A DNA stretch of 64,000 nucleotides from Arcticimaribacter sp965277835 (GTDB lineage Bacteria > Bacteroidota > Bacteroidia > Flavobacteriales > Flavobacteriaceae). This document shows positions 35,360-42,495 of this stretch, piece by piece. The DNA lies in assembly GCA_965277835.1 (NCBI GenBank), contig OZ255841.1, positions 1,488,001 to 1,552,000 of the forward strand, read 5' to 3'. The notes beneath the pieces are model-generated. The model was not told the origin of the DNA and did no database searches. It worked only from the letters and a program-made list of their open reading frames with translations. Made by a program: the position numbers and the translations under genes. Within the stretch, counting starts at the first letter, position 1; each line of letters opens with the position of its first letter.

Positions 35360-35851
35360 ATGGATATTCTTTTTTTAGTCCTCGGTTCTGTTTTTATATT
35401 ACTTGGTATTGTTGGTAGTTTTCTGCCTATTTTACCTGGTCCTTTAACCAGTTGGGGTGGACTATTTTTTTTACACTTGCATAGTAGTGTAACTTCAAAT
35501 TCTAATTTTATTTGGATAACATTAGGAGTAGCATTACTTGTGTTTCTGTTAGATTATTTTGCTCCGGCAATTGGAGCTAAAAAATTTGGAGGAACCAAAA
35601 ACGGTATGTATGGTAGTATAATAGGACTATTTATGGGCATACTATTTATGGGGCCCTTTGGTATTATTATAGGCCCCTTTCTTGGGGCTTTTGCAGGGGA
35701 ATTGTTACACAACTCTAATGATAGAAAAAGAGCATTAAAAGCTGCTTTTGGGACTTTTTTAGGATTCTTAAGTGGGGTGTTTATAAAACTAATTGTAACC
35801 CTAATCTATTTATATTTTTTCTTTGCAATCTTATGGAAACAAGTCCTTTAA
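35360..35851 (+). CDS. DUF456-family membrane protein
   Basis: 163 residues with four to five hydrophobic segments and glycine-rich motifs GSFLPILPGPLTSWGGLFFLHL, IGAKKFGGTKNGMYGSIIGLFMG and PFGIIIGPFLGAFAGELL, the DUF456 pattern. Function unknown. Its stop codon lies inside the T-tract of the minus-strand crRNA-like terminator, so the two transcripts converge. Confidence 0.88.
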   Translation: MDILFLVLGSVFILLGIVGSFLPILPGPLTSWGGLFFLHLHSSVTSNSNFIWITLGVALLVFLLDYFAPAIGAKKFGGTKNGMYGSIIGLFMGILFMGPFGIIIGPFLGAFAGELLHNSNDRKRALKAAFGTFLGFLSGVFIKLIVTLIYLYFFFAILWKQVL

Positions 35852-35873
35852 AAAAATGAAGCTCTCTCTTCAT
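35850..35873 (-). terminator. Terminator of the crRNA-like transcript
   Basis: On the minus strand, ATGAAG-AGAGAG-CTTCAT followed by seven T. The stem is six pairs and weak in GC, but the T-run is complete on this strand only. Confidence 0.7.
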
Positions 35874-35876
35874 AAA

Positions 35877-35895
35877 CCTTCAATCAAACCACAAC
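35877..35895 (-). CRISPR. Solitary CRISPR repeat-like element, no array
   Basis: The minus strand reads GTTGTGGTTTGATTGAAG(G). It pairs with the tracrRNA anti-repeat at 39412-39429: 8 pairs (2 G-U), a two-by-two T/T internal loop, then 8 pairs (1 G-U). The paired-bulge-paired form is that of type II repeat:anti-repeat duplexes. The GTTGTG start is typical of Bacteroidota type II repeats. No second copy is seen in the window. Confidence 0.8.
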
Positions 35896-36001
35896 ACTAT
35901 ATTTATTTAAAAACTGTAATGAGGTTAGGATAAAACTACTAAAGGCGTACCTATAGAAGTCCTGTTTTTACTAAAAAGAGAGATTACTTCATCTTTAATT
36001 C

Positions 36002-39000
36002 TTATATCAATTCTTTACTTCGTACTATTTGACCTATAACATTAACTTCAACTTTTATCGGGTTATAAGTCAGCCAGCCTGTTTTTCTGTTTCCAAAATT
36101 ATTTATCCGTACATATTCTGGGGTTTTTGTTTCCGAAGAAGAATGTTTATACGCTAAACGAAACTCATAAAACCTACTTGATAGCTTTTGCACACGATAT
36201 AAATGGTCTTTCAAGTATGATTTTGATTCCAAAGAAAGGTCTTCGTTTAAATTTTCTGTCCCCAACAAAAACATATCATTTATTCTAAGTGTAGTTACAA
36301 AGTGTTCATTTTTTGGATTAATTAGTTGTACCACCCGTTCTCCTCTTCTCTTCCTTTTAATTACTTCCCAAAAACTAACCACATCTTCGTTAAACTTACC
36401 GTTACTGTCTTTATAAATTAATACATGATGGTTATTCCTTGGTATTACATATTGATTTTTTCCTTTTTTTAGATTAACCCCTGTGTTATATGATTCTCTA
36501 ATTCTTACTTTTTTAATCGGAACAGGATCGCCTCCTTTTGTATTAGGCAAAAAAAGTTTTGGTGCTAAAGACCCGTCTGATGCTGTTTCAAAAAAAATAG
36601 CTGAAAAATTTTGCGCGCTTTTCTTATCATTCTTTTTCGCTTCTGCTCTAACAAGTTCTCTTATAACCGGATCAACAATTTTATTTATCTGACTTTCTGT
36701 TTTAAAAGAAGTCAATGGTTTTCTAATATGTAGCCCTTCTGCCAACTCTGGTGATTTTCTTTTCCCAAAAAGAGTTTCTTTATGTAGCATACCCCTAGGT
36801 GCCCAACCTTTATTTATTACTTTAATTCTACCTTGCTTGAATATATGCTTTTTTTGAGAAATAATACGTGTCTCTTTTTTATGAGAAACTAAAATTGAAT
36901 TTATCTGATGCTCCAAGTAAGTCATATACTCATCGGAAGGAATAGGGAACTTATCTCTTCTTTGTATCCTTACATATTTATTTCTTTTAGATAACTCTAC
37001 TATATGTGTCAAGGTTTTAACCGCATTTACATACCCTTTTATTGCTATAAAACGAAAATCTGTATGTATTTCTTTCTTATCAAAAAGACTGGTTAATAAC
37101 CATTCGTCTATCAAATAAGGAGTAGTGTTTTCAGGTAATACATTTACTTTATCACAAATGGCAAGTAAATATGATTGTACTTTTTTACTCGCATAATTTG
37201 AATCATTAAATTGTAGAGTATTCAAGTTTTGCTGATTACTTTTCTTTATAAATAACTTAAATTTATTATAACTAGATGGGTGATACTTTGTGTTTGAAAA
37301 CAATTTAGCTGTTCTCTTTTTTATGATTTCCCATTCATCTGGCAAAGTGTCTTTAAAATACTTGTAAGGCGTTCTATTTTGCAATTCTTCTTCTATGAAA
37401 GAATAGCACAATGCTTTATTATTATCGTCGTCATTTAATGAAAACATCCATGGTCGTATATAAGTAACTCTAATCTCTTCTGTCCAAAGATTATTTAAAG
37501 AAATCTCTAACCCCGAATAGGGGCAAGTACCTTTACATTCTTCCCACAGTTGGTATTTTAATAAATTCATCGGAGTAATGTTTTCTTTATACTCTCTGAG
37601 AATTTTAATATAACGCTCCTTATTTTTTTCTTTCCTTTTTTGATCAATTTGACTTAAAAATCTTTGAGTCTTCCCTATTTTCACATCAACAGATAACTCG
37701 CATGAAATTTGATCTACACTACCATAAACACGAATTAATTTATTTACTAATTTTCTAAGTTCAAAAACACATTGGATTAATATATTATTTCTATCTCTAA
37801 GAATATAAGCATCTTTTTTAGTGATAGAAGGTAAATAAGATAATGTCTTTTGAGACATCTCTTTTTCCTCAACCCCATATAGTTTTAAAGTGTCTATTAT
37901 TCTAAAGCCAATATTAGTTAAACCTTGCTTTAAATTTTTTGCAAAACCAGAAGCCGTACTTTGTCTATATATCTCTTCAACTGCATTAATAAGTTTAGTT
38001 ATTTGACTACCAGATAATTTGTTCCATTCTTCCTTAAGAGCATTTTTAATACCCCCGAGTATAACTGCTAAAGAATAAGGGATACCTTTTCTAAGGAAAA
38101 AAAGAATATTATTACATGCCTTTTTGCTAATAGGGGCATATTCTTTACTTATCTTAATTCTAGAAAATAAAGTGGCGGACTGTTTTGAAAAATTAAATTT
38201 ATGTATTGCATATTCTTGAAGTTTATAATCACTGTCAAAAAAATATAGCGCATGCCAAATATCTTGCCGTATTTTATCCTCCATCTGAAACCATTCTTTA
38301 CCAAATAATTTTGTTTTCGACAACTCCGAATGAATAAATGAGCCTTTAAATTCCAAATCATCATCATAATTAAAACCGTCGGAATGTTCTAATTTTAAAA
38401 GGCGTTTAATCTCTATAAATTTAAAATGGGGATGCGTAAAATAATAACGCAACACTTCTGTGCGTTGAGTTAAATTAAGTCGGCTCTCTGAATGCCTAAT
38501 TGAATTAATAAATTTATATGCCTCTACCTCTTGGTATTCATAACTAGAAATAAATGTTCTTGTTTTTTTAGGCTCATAAATACAGTTCCCAACTTTATGC
38601 TTTTGAGATTTCAATGGACGGCGAAAGAACAATACGCCAGAAGGTTCTAAATTATTTGCTGTGCCAATTAAATAGTCTCTTAGCTCATTTGTAAGAATAT
38701 CAAAAAACTGTTGTTGAACATTCCATATTTCAGTTAACTCCTTAAAATACATTTGTGTTGAACAAACTCTATTTCTAATTCTCGTATTCGTTCTTTTATA
38801 AGACACTCCTTTCTCAGGATAAATGGAATATAAATACGCTCCCAATGTTTTATTTCCAATGATTTCTTGCATTTCATTCAACCCTACTTTCCCCTCTTTT
38901 GGAGAACCCTCTTTCAAAATGCTTTCGGATAATTTAGAATTACGTTCTTTAAAATTATAACCTCGGCGACAAGCAATATGATATAAAATACGCCCTAACT

Positions 39001-39385
39001 CATAAAGGTTAATTTGCTCTCGAAGGGCTTTATTTCTAAGCTCGTATGGATCTAATTTCATCCACGTTTCAAAGTTGTCTCTAGGTGCTTGTTTAGATAC
39101 TTGCCAAGCCTCTAATTCTTTTAAGCTGAGAGGACACATTTTATTTTTTACTAAAACTTTTAATAAATAAATTTTGCGAACTCGAATATGTGCATAACGC
39201 ACTCGACGAAGCCTAAAAATACGTTTGTTAAATTTTTTAGACACCTCCCTCTGTCCCATACCAAAGTTTTCATTTCCGACAGGAAATACATGAGTCCCCA
39301 TGTCAATAATATGATACCCTGGCAAATCGACAAGAGCCCAGCCTATTGCATTCGAATCTATAAAAACACCTAACTTTTTTGGCAT
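36002..39385 (-). CDS. cas9: Naturally nuclease-dead type II Cas9 homologue
   Basis: 1127 residues. Homology to Cas9 is clear: start KKLGVFIDSNAIGWALVD, an Arg-rich bridge helix (about 54-72), MCPLSLKELEAW, YELRNKALREQI, ELGRILYHIACRRGYNF, RuvC-II ISCELSVDVKIG, the HNH frame CPYSGLEISLNNLW to NRTPYKYF, and APRGMLHKETLFG before the PAM-interacting part. The nuclease sites are lost: RuvC-I Asp is Phe8 (with Asp10 where Gly should be), HNH Asp/Glu-His is Thr641-Tyr642, and the RuvC-III D-x-R-H-H-A-x-D box is DFRFIAIK, so His is Ile780 and Asp is Lys783. Glu563 and Asn656 remain. The reading frame is open along its whole length, which argues for selection on a binding function. Neighbours: tracrRNA divergent at the 5' side, crRNA-like gene at the 3' side, no cas1/cas2. 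I infer an RNA-guided DNA binder. Confidence 0.93.
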   Translation of the reverse strand: MPKKLGVFIDSNAIGWALVDLPGYHIIDMGTHVFPVGNENFGMGQREVSKKFNKRIFRLRRVRYAHIRVRKIYLLKVLVKNKMCPLSLKELEAWQVSKQAPRDNFETWMKLDPYELRNKALREQINLYELGRILYHIACRRGYNFKERNSKLSESILKEGSPKEGKVGLNEMQEIIGNKTLGAYLYSIYPEKGVSYKRTNTRIRNRVCSTQMYFKELTEIWNVQQQFFDILTNELRDYLIGTANNLEPSGVLFFRRPLKSQKHKVGNCIYEPKKTRTFISSYEYQEVEAYKFINSIRHSESRLNLTQRTEVLRYYFTHPHFKFIEIKRLLKLEHSDGFNYDDDLEFKGSFIHSELSKTKLFGKEWFQMEDKIRQDIWHALYFFDSDYKLQEYAIHKFNFSKQSATLFSRIKISKEYAPISKKACNNILFFLRKGIPYSLAVILGGIKNALKEEWNKLSGSQITKLINAVEEIYRQSTASGFAKNLKQGLTNIGFRIIDTLKLYGVEEKEMSQKTLSYLPSITKKDAYILRDRNNILIQCVFELRKLVNKLIRVYGSVDQISCELSVDVKIGKTQRFLSQIDQKRKEKNKERYIKILREYKENITPMNLLKYQLWEECKGTCPYSGLEISLNNLWTEEIRVTYIRPWMFSLNDDDNNKALCYSFIEEELQNRTPYKYFKDTLPDEWEIIKKRTAKLFSNTKYHPSSYNKFKLFIKKSNQQNLNTLQFNDSNYASKKVQSYLLAICDKVNVLPENTTPYLIDEWLLTSLFDKKEIHTDFRFIAIKGYVNAVKTLTHIVELSKRNKYVRIQRRDKFPIPSDEYMTYLEHQINSILVSHKKETRIISQKKHIFKQGRIKVINKGWAPRGMLHKETLFGKRKSPELAEGLHIRKPLTSFKTESQINKIVDPVIRELVRAEAKKNDKKSAQNFSAIFFETASDGSLAPKLFLPNTKGGDPVPIKKVRIRESYNTGVNLKKGKNQYVIPRNNHHVLIYKDSNGKFNEDVVSFWEVIKRKRRGERVVQLINPKNEHFVTTLRINDMFLLGTENLNEDLSLESKSYLKDHLYRVQKLSSRFYEFRLAYKHSSSETKTPEYVRINNFGNRKTGWLTYNPIKVEVNVIGQIVRSKELI

Positions 39386-39409
39386 TTATGTATATATAAC
39401 TTTTATTTG
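39379..39409 (+). promoter_or_regulatory. Probable tracrRNA promoter
   Basis: TTG at 39379-39381 and TTTATTTG at 39402-39409 (seven of eight to... TAnnTTTG with A replaced by T) are 20 bases apart, the usual -33/-7 spacing. Transcription would begin near 39412-39416, at the edge of the anti-repeat. The -33 element overlaps the first codons of cas9. Confidence 0.55.
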
Positions 39410-39411
39410 TA

Positions 39412-39485
39412 TTTCAATCTTATCACAATAAGGCTTTATGCCGTAGGTGAAAAACCTTTAATCCCGCTTCGGTGGGATTTTTTTT
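39412..39485 (+). ncRNA. tracrRNA, divergent from cas9
   Basis: Seen: anti-repeat TTTCAATCTTATCACAAT (39412-39429), then the sequence AAGGCTTTATGCC containing a GGC/GCC nexus hairpin (39432-39442), a second hairpin AGGT/ACCT with loop GAAAA (39445-39457), and a terminator hairpin ATCCCGC-TTCG-GTGGGAT with eight T. This order (anti-repeat, nexus, hairpin, terminator) and the AATAAGGC..GCCG word are those of type II tracrRNAs in Bacteroidota. The anti-repeat pairs with the solitary repeat 3.5 kb away, next to the cas9 stop. The RNA is very short (about 74 bases), with no second start visible. It should bind the Cas9 homologue as scaffold. Confidence 0.87.
39461..39485 (+). terminator. tracrRNA terminator
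   Basis: Seven-pair stem ATCCCGC/GTGGGAT (one G-U) with a TTCG tetraloop and a run of eight T (39478-39485). It doubles as the 3' hairpin of the tracrRNA. Confidence 0.9.
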
Positions 39486-39548
39486 AAAAGCAAAATAAGT
39501 ATTCTTAATCTTTTTTAAGAGAAATATATAAATTATCTCATGTGTCTT

Positions 39549-39576
39549 TTGAATAAAAAAATTTAATGTACTTTTG
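39549..39576 (+). promoter_or_regulatory. Promoter of the small membrane protein gene
   Basis: TTG (39549-39551), 17 bases, then TACTTTTG (39569-39576), a perfect TAnnTTTG. The start site would fall almost on the ATG at 39583, giving a nearly leaderless mRNA. It rules out the TTG start at 39574. Confidence 0.7.
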
Positions 39577-39582
39577 AATGTT

Positions 39583-39780
39583 ATGTTAAAATTATTTTTA
39601 ATCACTTTTGTCTTATTGGGAATAGCCTTTGCTGGTATTATGATTAAGATTTTAGTTAAAAAAAACGGTGAGTTTTCTGGTACTTGTGCGAGTCAAAGTC
39701 CTTTTTTAAATAAAAATAATGAACCTTGTGGTTTCTGCGGAAAATTACCCGACGAACAAGAATGTAAAACACCTTCTTAA
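39583..39780 (+). CDS. Small membrane or secreted protein with four Cys
   Basis: 65 residues from the ATG at 39583. One N-terminal hydrophobic segment (LKLFLITFVLLGIAFAGIMI) is followed by a short tail with four Cys in the pattern C-x14-C-x2-C-x7-C (GTCASQS ... EPCGFCGKLPDEQEC). The CGFCG pair could bind metal or form a disulfide. Small proteins of this type often accompany an ECF sigma gene and lipA in flavobacteria, as here. Function unknown. Confidence 0.8.
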   Translation: MLKLFLITFVLLGIAFAGIMIKILVKKNGEFSGTCASQSPFLNKNNEPCGFCGKLPDEQECKTPS

Positions 39781-39801
39781 CCCAATAATACATACTCCCT
39801 A

Positions 39802-39809
39802 TAAATTTG
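39802..39809 (+). promoter_or_regulatory. -7 box for the sigma factor gene
   Basis: TAAATTTG matches TAnnTTTG and lies 15 bases before the ATG at 39825, so the sigma gene has its own promoter and does not depend on the Cas9 locus. Confidence 0.6.
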
Positions 39810-39824
39810 TACATTCGTACATAA

Positions 39825-40388
39825 ATGAATTCAGAAGCAATTCTCGAAGCAATTAATCACGCAAAAAACAACGATCAAAAAGCGTTTGGCTTTCTTTTTG
39901 AGGCTTTTTGGGATTATTTATACCTTCATCTCTTAAAAAAAACGAAAAACGAAAGCCAAGCTGAAGATATCGCTGTTAGGACATTTGCTAAAGCGTTTGA
40001 TAAAATCGACACGTTCAATTCTAAATATACTTTTGGTACTTGGCTTACCACTATTTCTAAAAATATACACATTGATCAACATCGTAAAGAAACCACTAAA
40101 AACCAATTAGATACACTAGCTTATAGCAAAAATACGCATAATGATATCGAAGATGGGAATCCCTCCCCTGAAGATTTACTAATAATAACTCAAAACCTTT
40201 CTTCTCTTTTACAAAAAATAAAAACACTCAAAAAAGATTATAAAACAATTATTCGTCTTCGATATTTTGAAGAGCTTTCTTATAAAGAAATCAGTGTTCG
40301 TTTAAACGCTCCTTTAAATACTATAAAAGTTACATTATTGAGAGCTAAAAAAGTACTTGCCGAAAAAATAAAAGCAGATGAAGAATAA
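39825..40388 (+). CDS. ECF-type RNA polymerase sigma factor
   Basis: 187 residues. Region 2 (about 20-90: AFGFLFEAFWDYLYLHLLKKTKNESQAEDIAVRTFAKAFDKI and FGTWLTTISKNIHIDQHRK) and region 4 (about 130-182: LKKDYKTIIRLRYFEELSYKEISVRLNAPLNTIKVTLLRAKKVL) are complete. It directs RNA polymerase to a set of promoters. No anti-sigma gene is adjacent; the upstream small membrane protein is not of that type. It overlaps the NRAMP-like gene by 11 bases. Its position 340 bases from the tracrRNA is noted, but the association with lipA is the commoner one. Confidence 0.93.
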   Translation: MNSEAILEAINHAKNNDQKAFGFLFEAFWDYLYLHLLKKTKNESQAEDIAVRTFAKAFDKIDTFNSKYTFGTWLTTISKNIHIDQHRKETTKNQLDTLAYSKNTHNDIEDGNPSPEDLLIITQNLSSLLQKIKTLKKDYKTIIRLRYFEELSYKEISVRLNAPLNTIKVTLLRAKKVLAEKIKADEE

Positions 40389-41586
40389 ACTTAGCATATT
40401 AGGCCCAGGACTTCTCTTTGCTGGTGCTGCAATTGGCGTATCGCACTTAGTTCAATCTACACGAGCCGGAGCAGATTATGGTTGGGGGTTGCTATGGGCG
40501 TTACTTTTAGTTAATCTTTTCAAATATCCTTTTTTTCAATTTGGCCCTCGTTACTCGGCTGCTACAAAAAAAAGCCTATTAGATGGATATTTATATCTTG
40601 GTAAAGGCTATTTATGGGCATATTTTTTTATCTCCTTAGCAACAATGTTTACTATTCAAACAGCCGTTACGGCAGTTACCGCAGGGCTTGCCTCGCAAAT
40701 ATTTGGGCTTACCGAAAATGTAGTTTACTGGAGCGTAATTATAACTATTATTTGCACATTAATTTTATGGCTTGGAAAATATACTACACTTGACAAGGTT
40801 ATGAAGTATGTTATTTTAACGCTTACAATAACAACGCTTATTGCTGTCGGATTAGCTTATTTCAAAAATACGGCGCCGATTCCTCTATCACAAGTTTACC
40901 CATCGGGGGCTAATCTTTTGTTTCTAATTGCTTTTATGGGCTGGATGCCTGCCCCATTGGACATCTCTATTTGGCATTCTTTGTGGGCTCTAGAAAAAAA
41001 CAAAAAGGGTACAGTAAAACTCAAAGAAAGTTTATTTGACTTTAATATAGGCTATTGGGTAACTCTGGTTCTAGGAGTTTGTTTTATGGGGTTAGGCGCG
41101 TTTGTAATGTTTGGTTCTGGTACTCAATTCTCGGAACAAGGAGGTGTTTTTGCAAAACAATTAATTAATCTTTATACAACCACCTTGAGTAATAAAGTTT
41201 ATTTTATAATTGCCATTGCCGCATTTACTGCAATGTTTAGCACTACAATAACAACTTTAGATGCTTCGCCCCGAGCAATGTCTAAAACCATAACCTTATT
41301 ATTCCCTAAAAAGGAGAAAAAAAATTATAAATTATGGCTACTTATCCTTGCAGGCGGTACTATAACTATTTTTGTTTTTTTCCTTTCCGAGATGGGAATT
41401 CTTGTTCAAGTTGCAACAGTACTTTCTTTTATAACCGCTCCTTTTTATGCGTTTCTAAACTATAGGCTTGTTACTAGTTCGCAAATGCCAAAAGAAGCCA
41501 AGCCAGGACGGTTGTTACATCTATTAAGTGTTTCGGGGCTTATTTTTTTAAGCGGTTTTGCATTATTTTACCTCTTTACGCTCTAA
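40378..41586 (+). CDS. NRAMP-family metal transporter, atypical
   Basis: 402 residues, about eleven hydrophobic segments. The N-terminus GPGLLFAGAAIGVSHLVQSTRAGADYGW aligns with the NRAMP segment that normally carries the metal-binding DPGN, but here reads GVSHLVQ. The TM6 MPH motif reads MPAPLDISIWHS. The fold is that of NRAMP; the metal ligands are not the Mn/Fe set. The substrate may be another ion or unknown. It overlaps the sigma gene, suggesting co-expression. Confidence 0.85.
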   Translation: MKNKLSILGPGLLFAGAAIGVSHLVQSTRAGADYGWGLLWALLLVNLFKYPFFQFGPRYSAATKKSLLDGYLYLGKGYLWAYFFISLATMFTIQTAVTAVTAGLASQIFGLTENVVYWSVIITIICTLILWLGKYTTLDKVMKYVILTLTITTLIAVGLAYFKNTAPIPLSQVYPSGANLLFLIAFMGWMPAPLDISIWHSLWALEKNKKGTVKLKESLFDFNIGYWVTLVLGVCFMGLGAFVMFGSGTQFSEQGGVFAKQLINLYTTTLSNKVYFIIAIAAFTAMFSTTITTLDASPRAMSKTITLLFPKKEKKNYKLWLLILAGGTITIFVFFLSEMGILVQVATVLSFITAPFYAFLNYRLVTSSQMPKEAKPGRLLHLLSVSGLIFLSGFALFYLFTL

Positions 41587-41597
41587 CAATTAGTTCG

Positions 41598-41605
41598 TAT
41601 CTTTG
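41598..41605 (+). promoter_or_regulatory. -7 box for lipA
   Basis: TATCTTTG, 21 bases before the ATG at 41627; it overlaps the TTG of the longer open frame, so that start is rejected. Confidence 0.65.
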
Positions 41606-41626
41606 TCTTTTGAGAATAGATTAAAT

Positions 41627-42481
41627 ATGTCAACAGAAGTTAAAGCAAAACCAAAATGGCTACGGGTAAAGCTACCTATAGGGAAGAAATATTCTGAACT
41701 AAGAGGCTTGGTTGATAAATATAACCTAAATACTATTTGTACTTCTGGGAGTTGCCCAAATATGGGAGAGTGCTGGGGAGAAGGGACAGCCACTTTTATG
41801 ATTTTAGGAAACATCTGTACACGCTCTTGCGGATTTTGTGGCGTAAAAACAGGCAGACCCGAGACTGTAGATTGGGACGAACCTGAAAAAGTAGCGCGAT
41901 CTATAAAAATTATGGGTATCAAACATGCCGTAATTACTTCCGTTGATAGAGATGACCTTAAAGATGGAGGTTCTATTATTTGGGGAGAAACTGTTAAAGC
42001 AATTCGCAGAATGAATCCTAACACAACTTTAGAAACCTTAATCCCCGATTTTCAAGGAAAAAAAAGAAATATCAATCGAATTATAGACGTTCATCCCGAA
42101 GTAGTTTCTCATAATGTTGAAACCGTACGTAGGCTTACGCGAGAGGTTCGCATTCAGGCTAAATATGACCAAAGCCTAGAAGTCCTTTTATATTTAAAAC
42201 AACAGGGCATTAAGAGAACTAAATCTGGAATTATGTTGGGGTTGGGAGAAACAGAAAAAGAAGTCATCGAAACGTTACAAACGCTCAAAGAAGCAGAAGT
42301 AGATGTCGTTACTATTGGACAATACCTACAACCTTCTAAAAAACATTTAAACGTAAAAGAATTTATCCTTCCAGAACAATTCAAATACTATGAAACTGTT
42401 GGAAAAGAATTAGGTTTTCGTCATGTCGAAAGTGGTGCGTTAGTCCGTTCGTCGTACAAGGCGCATAAGCATATCCATTAG
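41627..42481 (+). CDS. lipA: Lipoyl synthase
   Basis: 284 residues from the ATG (MSTEVKAKPKWLRVKLP). It has the auxiliary cluster motif CTSGSCPNMGECW and the radical SAM motif CTRSCGFCGV. It inserts sulfur into octanoyl chains of lipoate-dependent enzymes. All six cluster Cys are present, and the C-terminal RSSY motif (VRSSYKA) is conserved. Confidence 0.97.
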   Translation: MSTEVKAKPKWLRVKLPIGKKYSELRGLVDKYNLNTICTSGSCPNMGECWGEGTATFMILGNICTRSCGFCGVKTGRPETVDWDEPEKVARSIKIMGIKHAVITSVDRDDLKDGGSIIWGETVKAIRRMNPNTTLETLIPDFQGKKRNINRIIDVHPEVVSHNVETVRRLTREVRIQAKYDQSLEVLLYLKQQGIKRTKSGIMLGLGETEKEVIETLQTLKEAEVDVVTIGQYLQPSKKHLNVKEFILPEQFKYYETVGKELGFRHVESGALVRSSYKAHKHIH

Positions 42482-42495
42482 ACGTTCTAAGTGCC

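Larger units (their letters stand above)
35850..35926 (-). ncRNA. crRNA-like guide RNA with a single repeat, adjoining dead cas9
   Basis: Seen: on the minus strand, 76 bases past the cas9 stop, a stretch of about 30 bases (35925-35896) precedes one repeat-like element, which is followed by a hairpin and T-run. The last 20 bases before the repeat read AGTTTTTAAATAAATATAGT. Just ahead lies a near-consensus promoter, TTC-N17-TAGTTTTA (-7 at 35938-35931), which would start RNA near 35926 and give a spacer of about 30 bases. In type II systems a crRNA is spacer then repeat, exactly this order. Inferred: the product is one fixed guide RNA that pairs with the adjacent tracrRNA and loads the nuclease-dead Cas9. 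Transcription by read-through from cas9 is the alternative. The guide's ends are approximate and its target is unknown. Confidence 0.75.

Noticed and set aside
36002..39385. Cas9 frame as a decaying pseudogene.
   Set aside because: No frameshift or stop over 1127 codons, conserved non-catalytic motifs, and intact matching tracrRNA and repeat argue against decay.
35267..40000. A full CRISPR array or cas1/cas2 near cas9.
   Set aside because: Read on both strands; only one repeat-like element is present and no adaptation gene is found.
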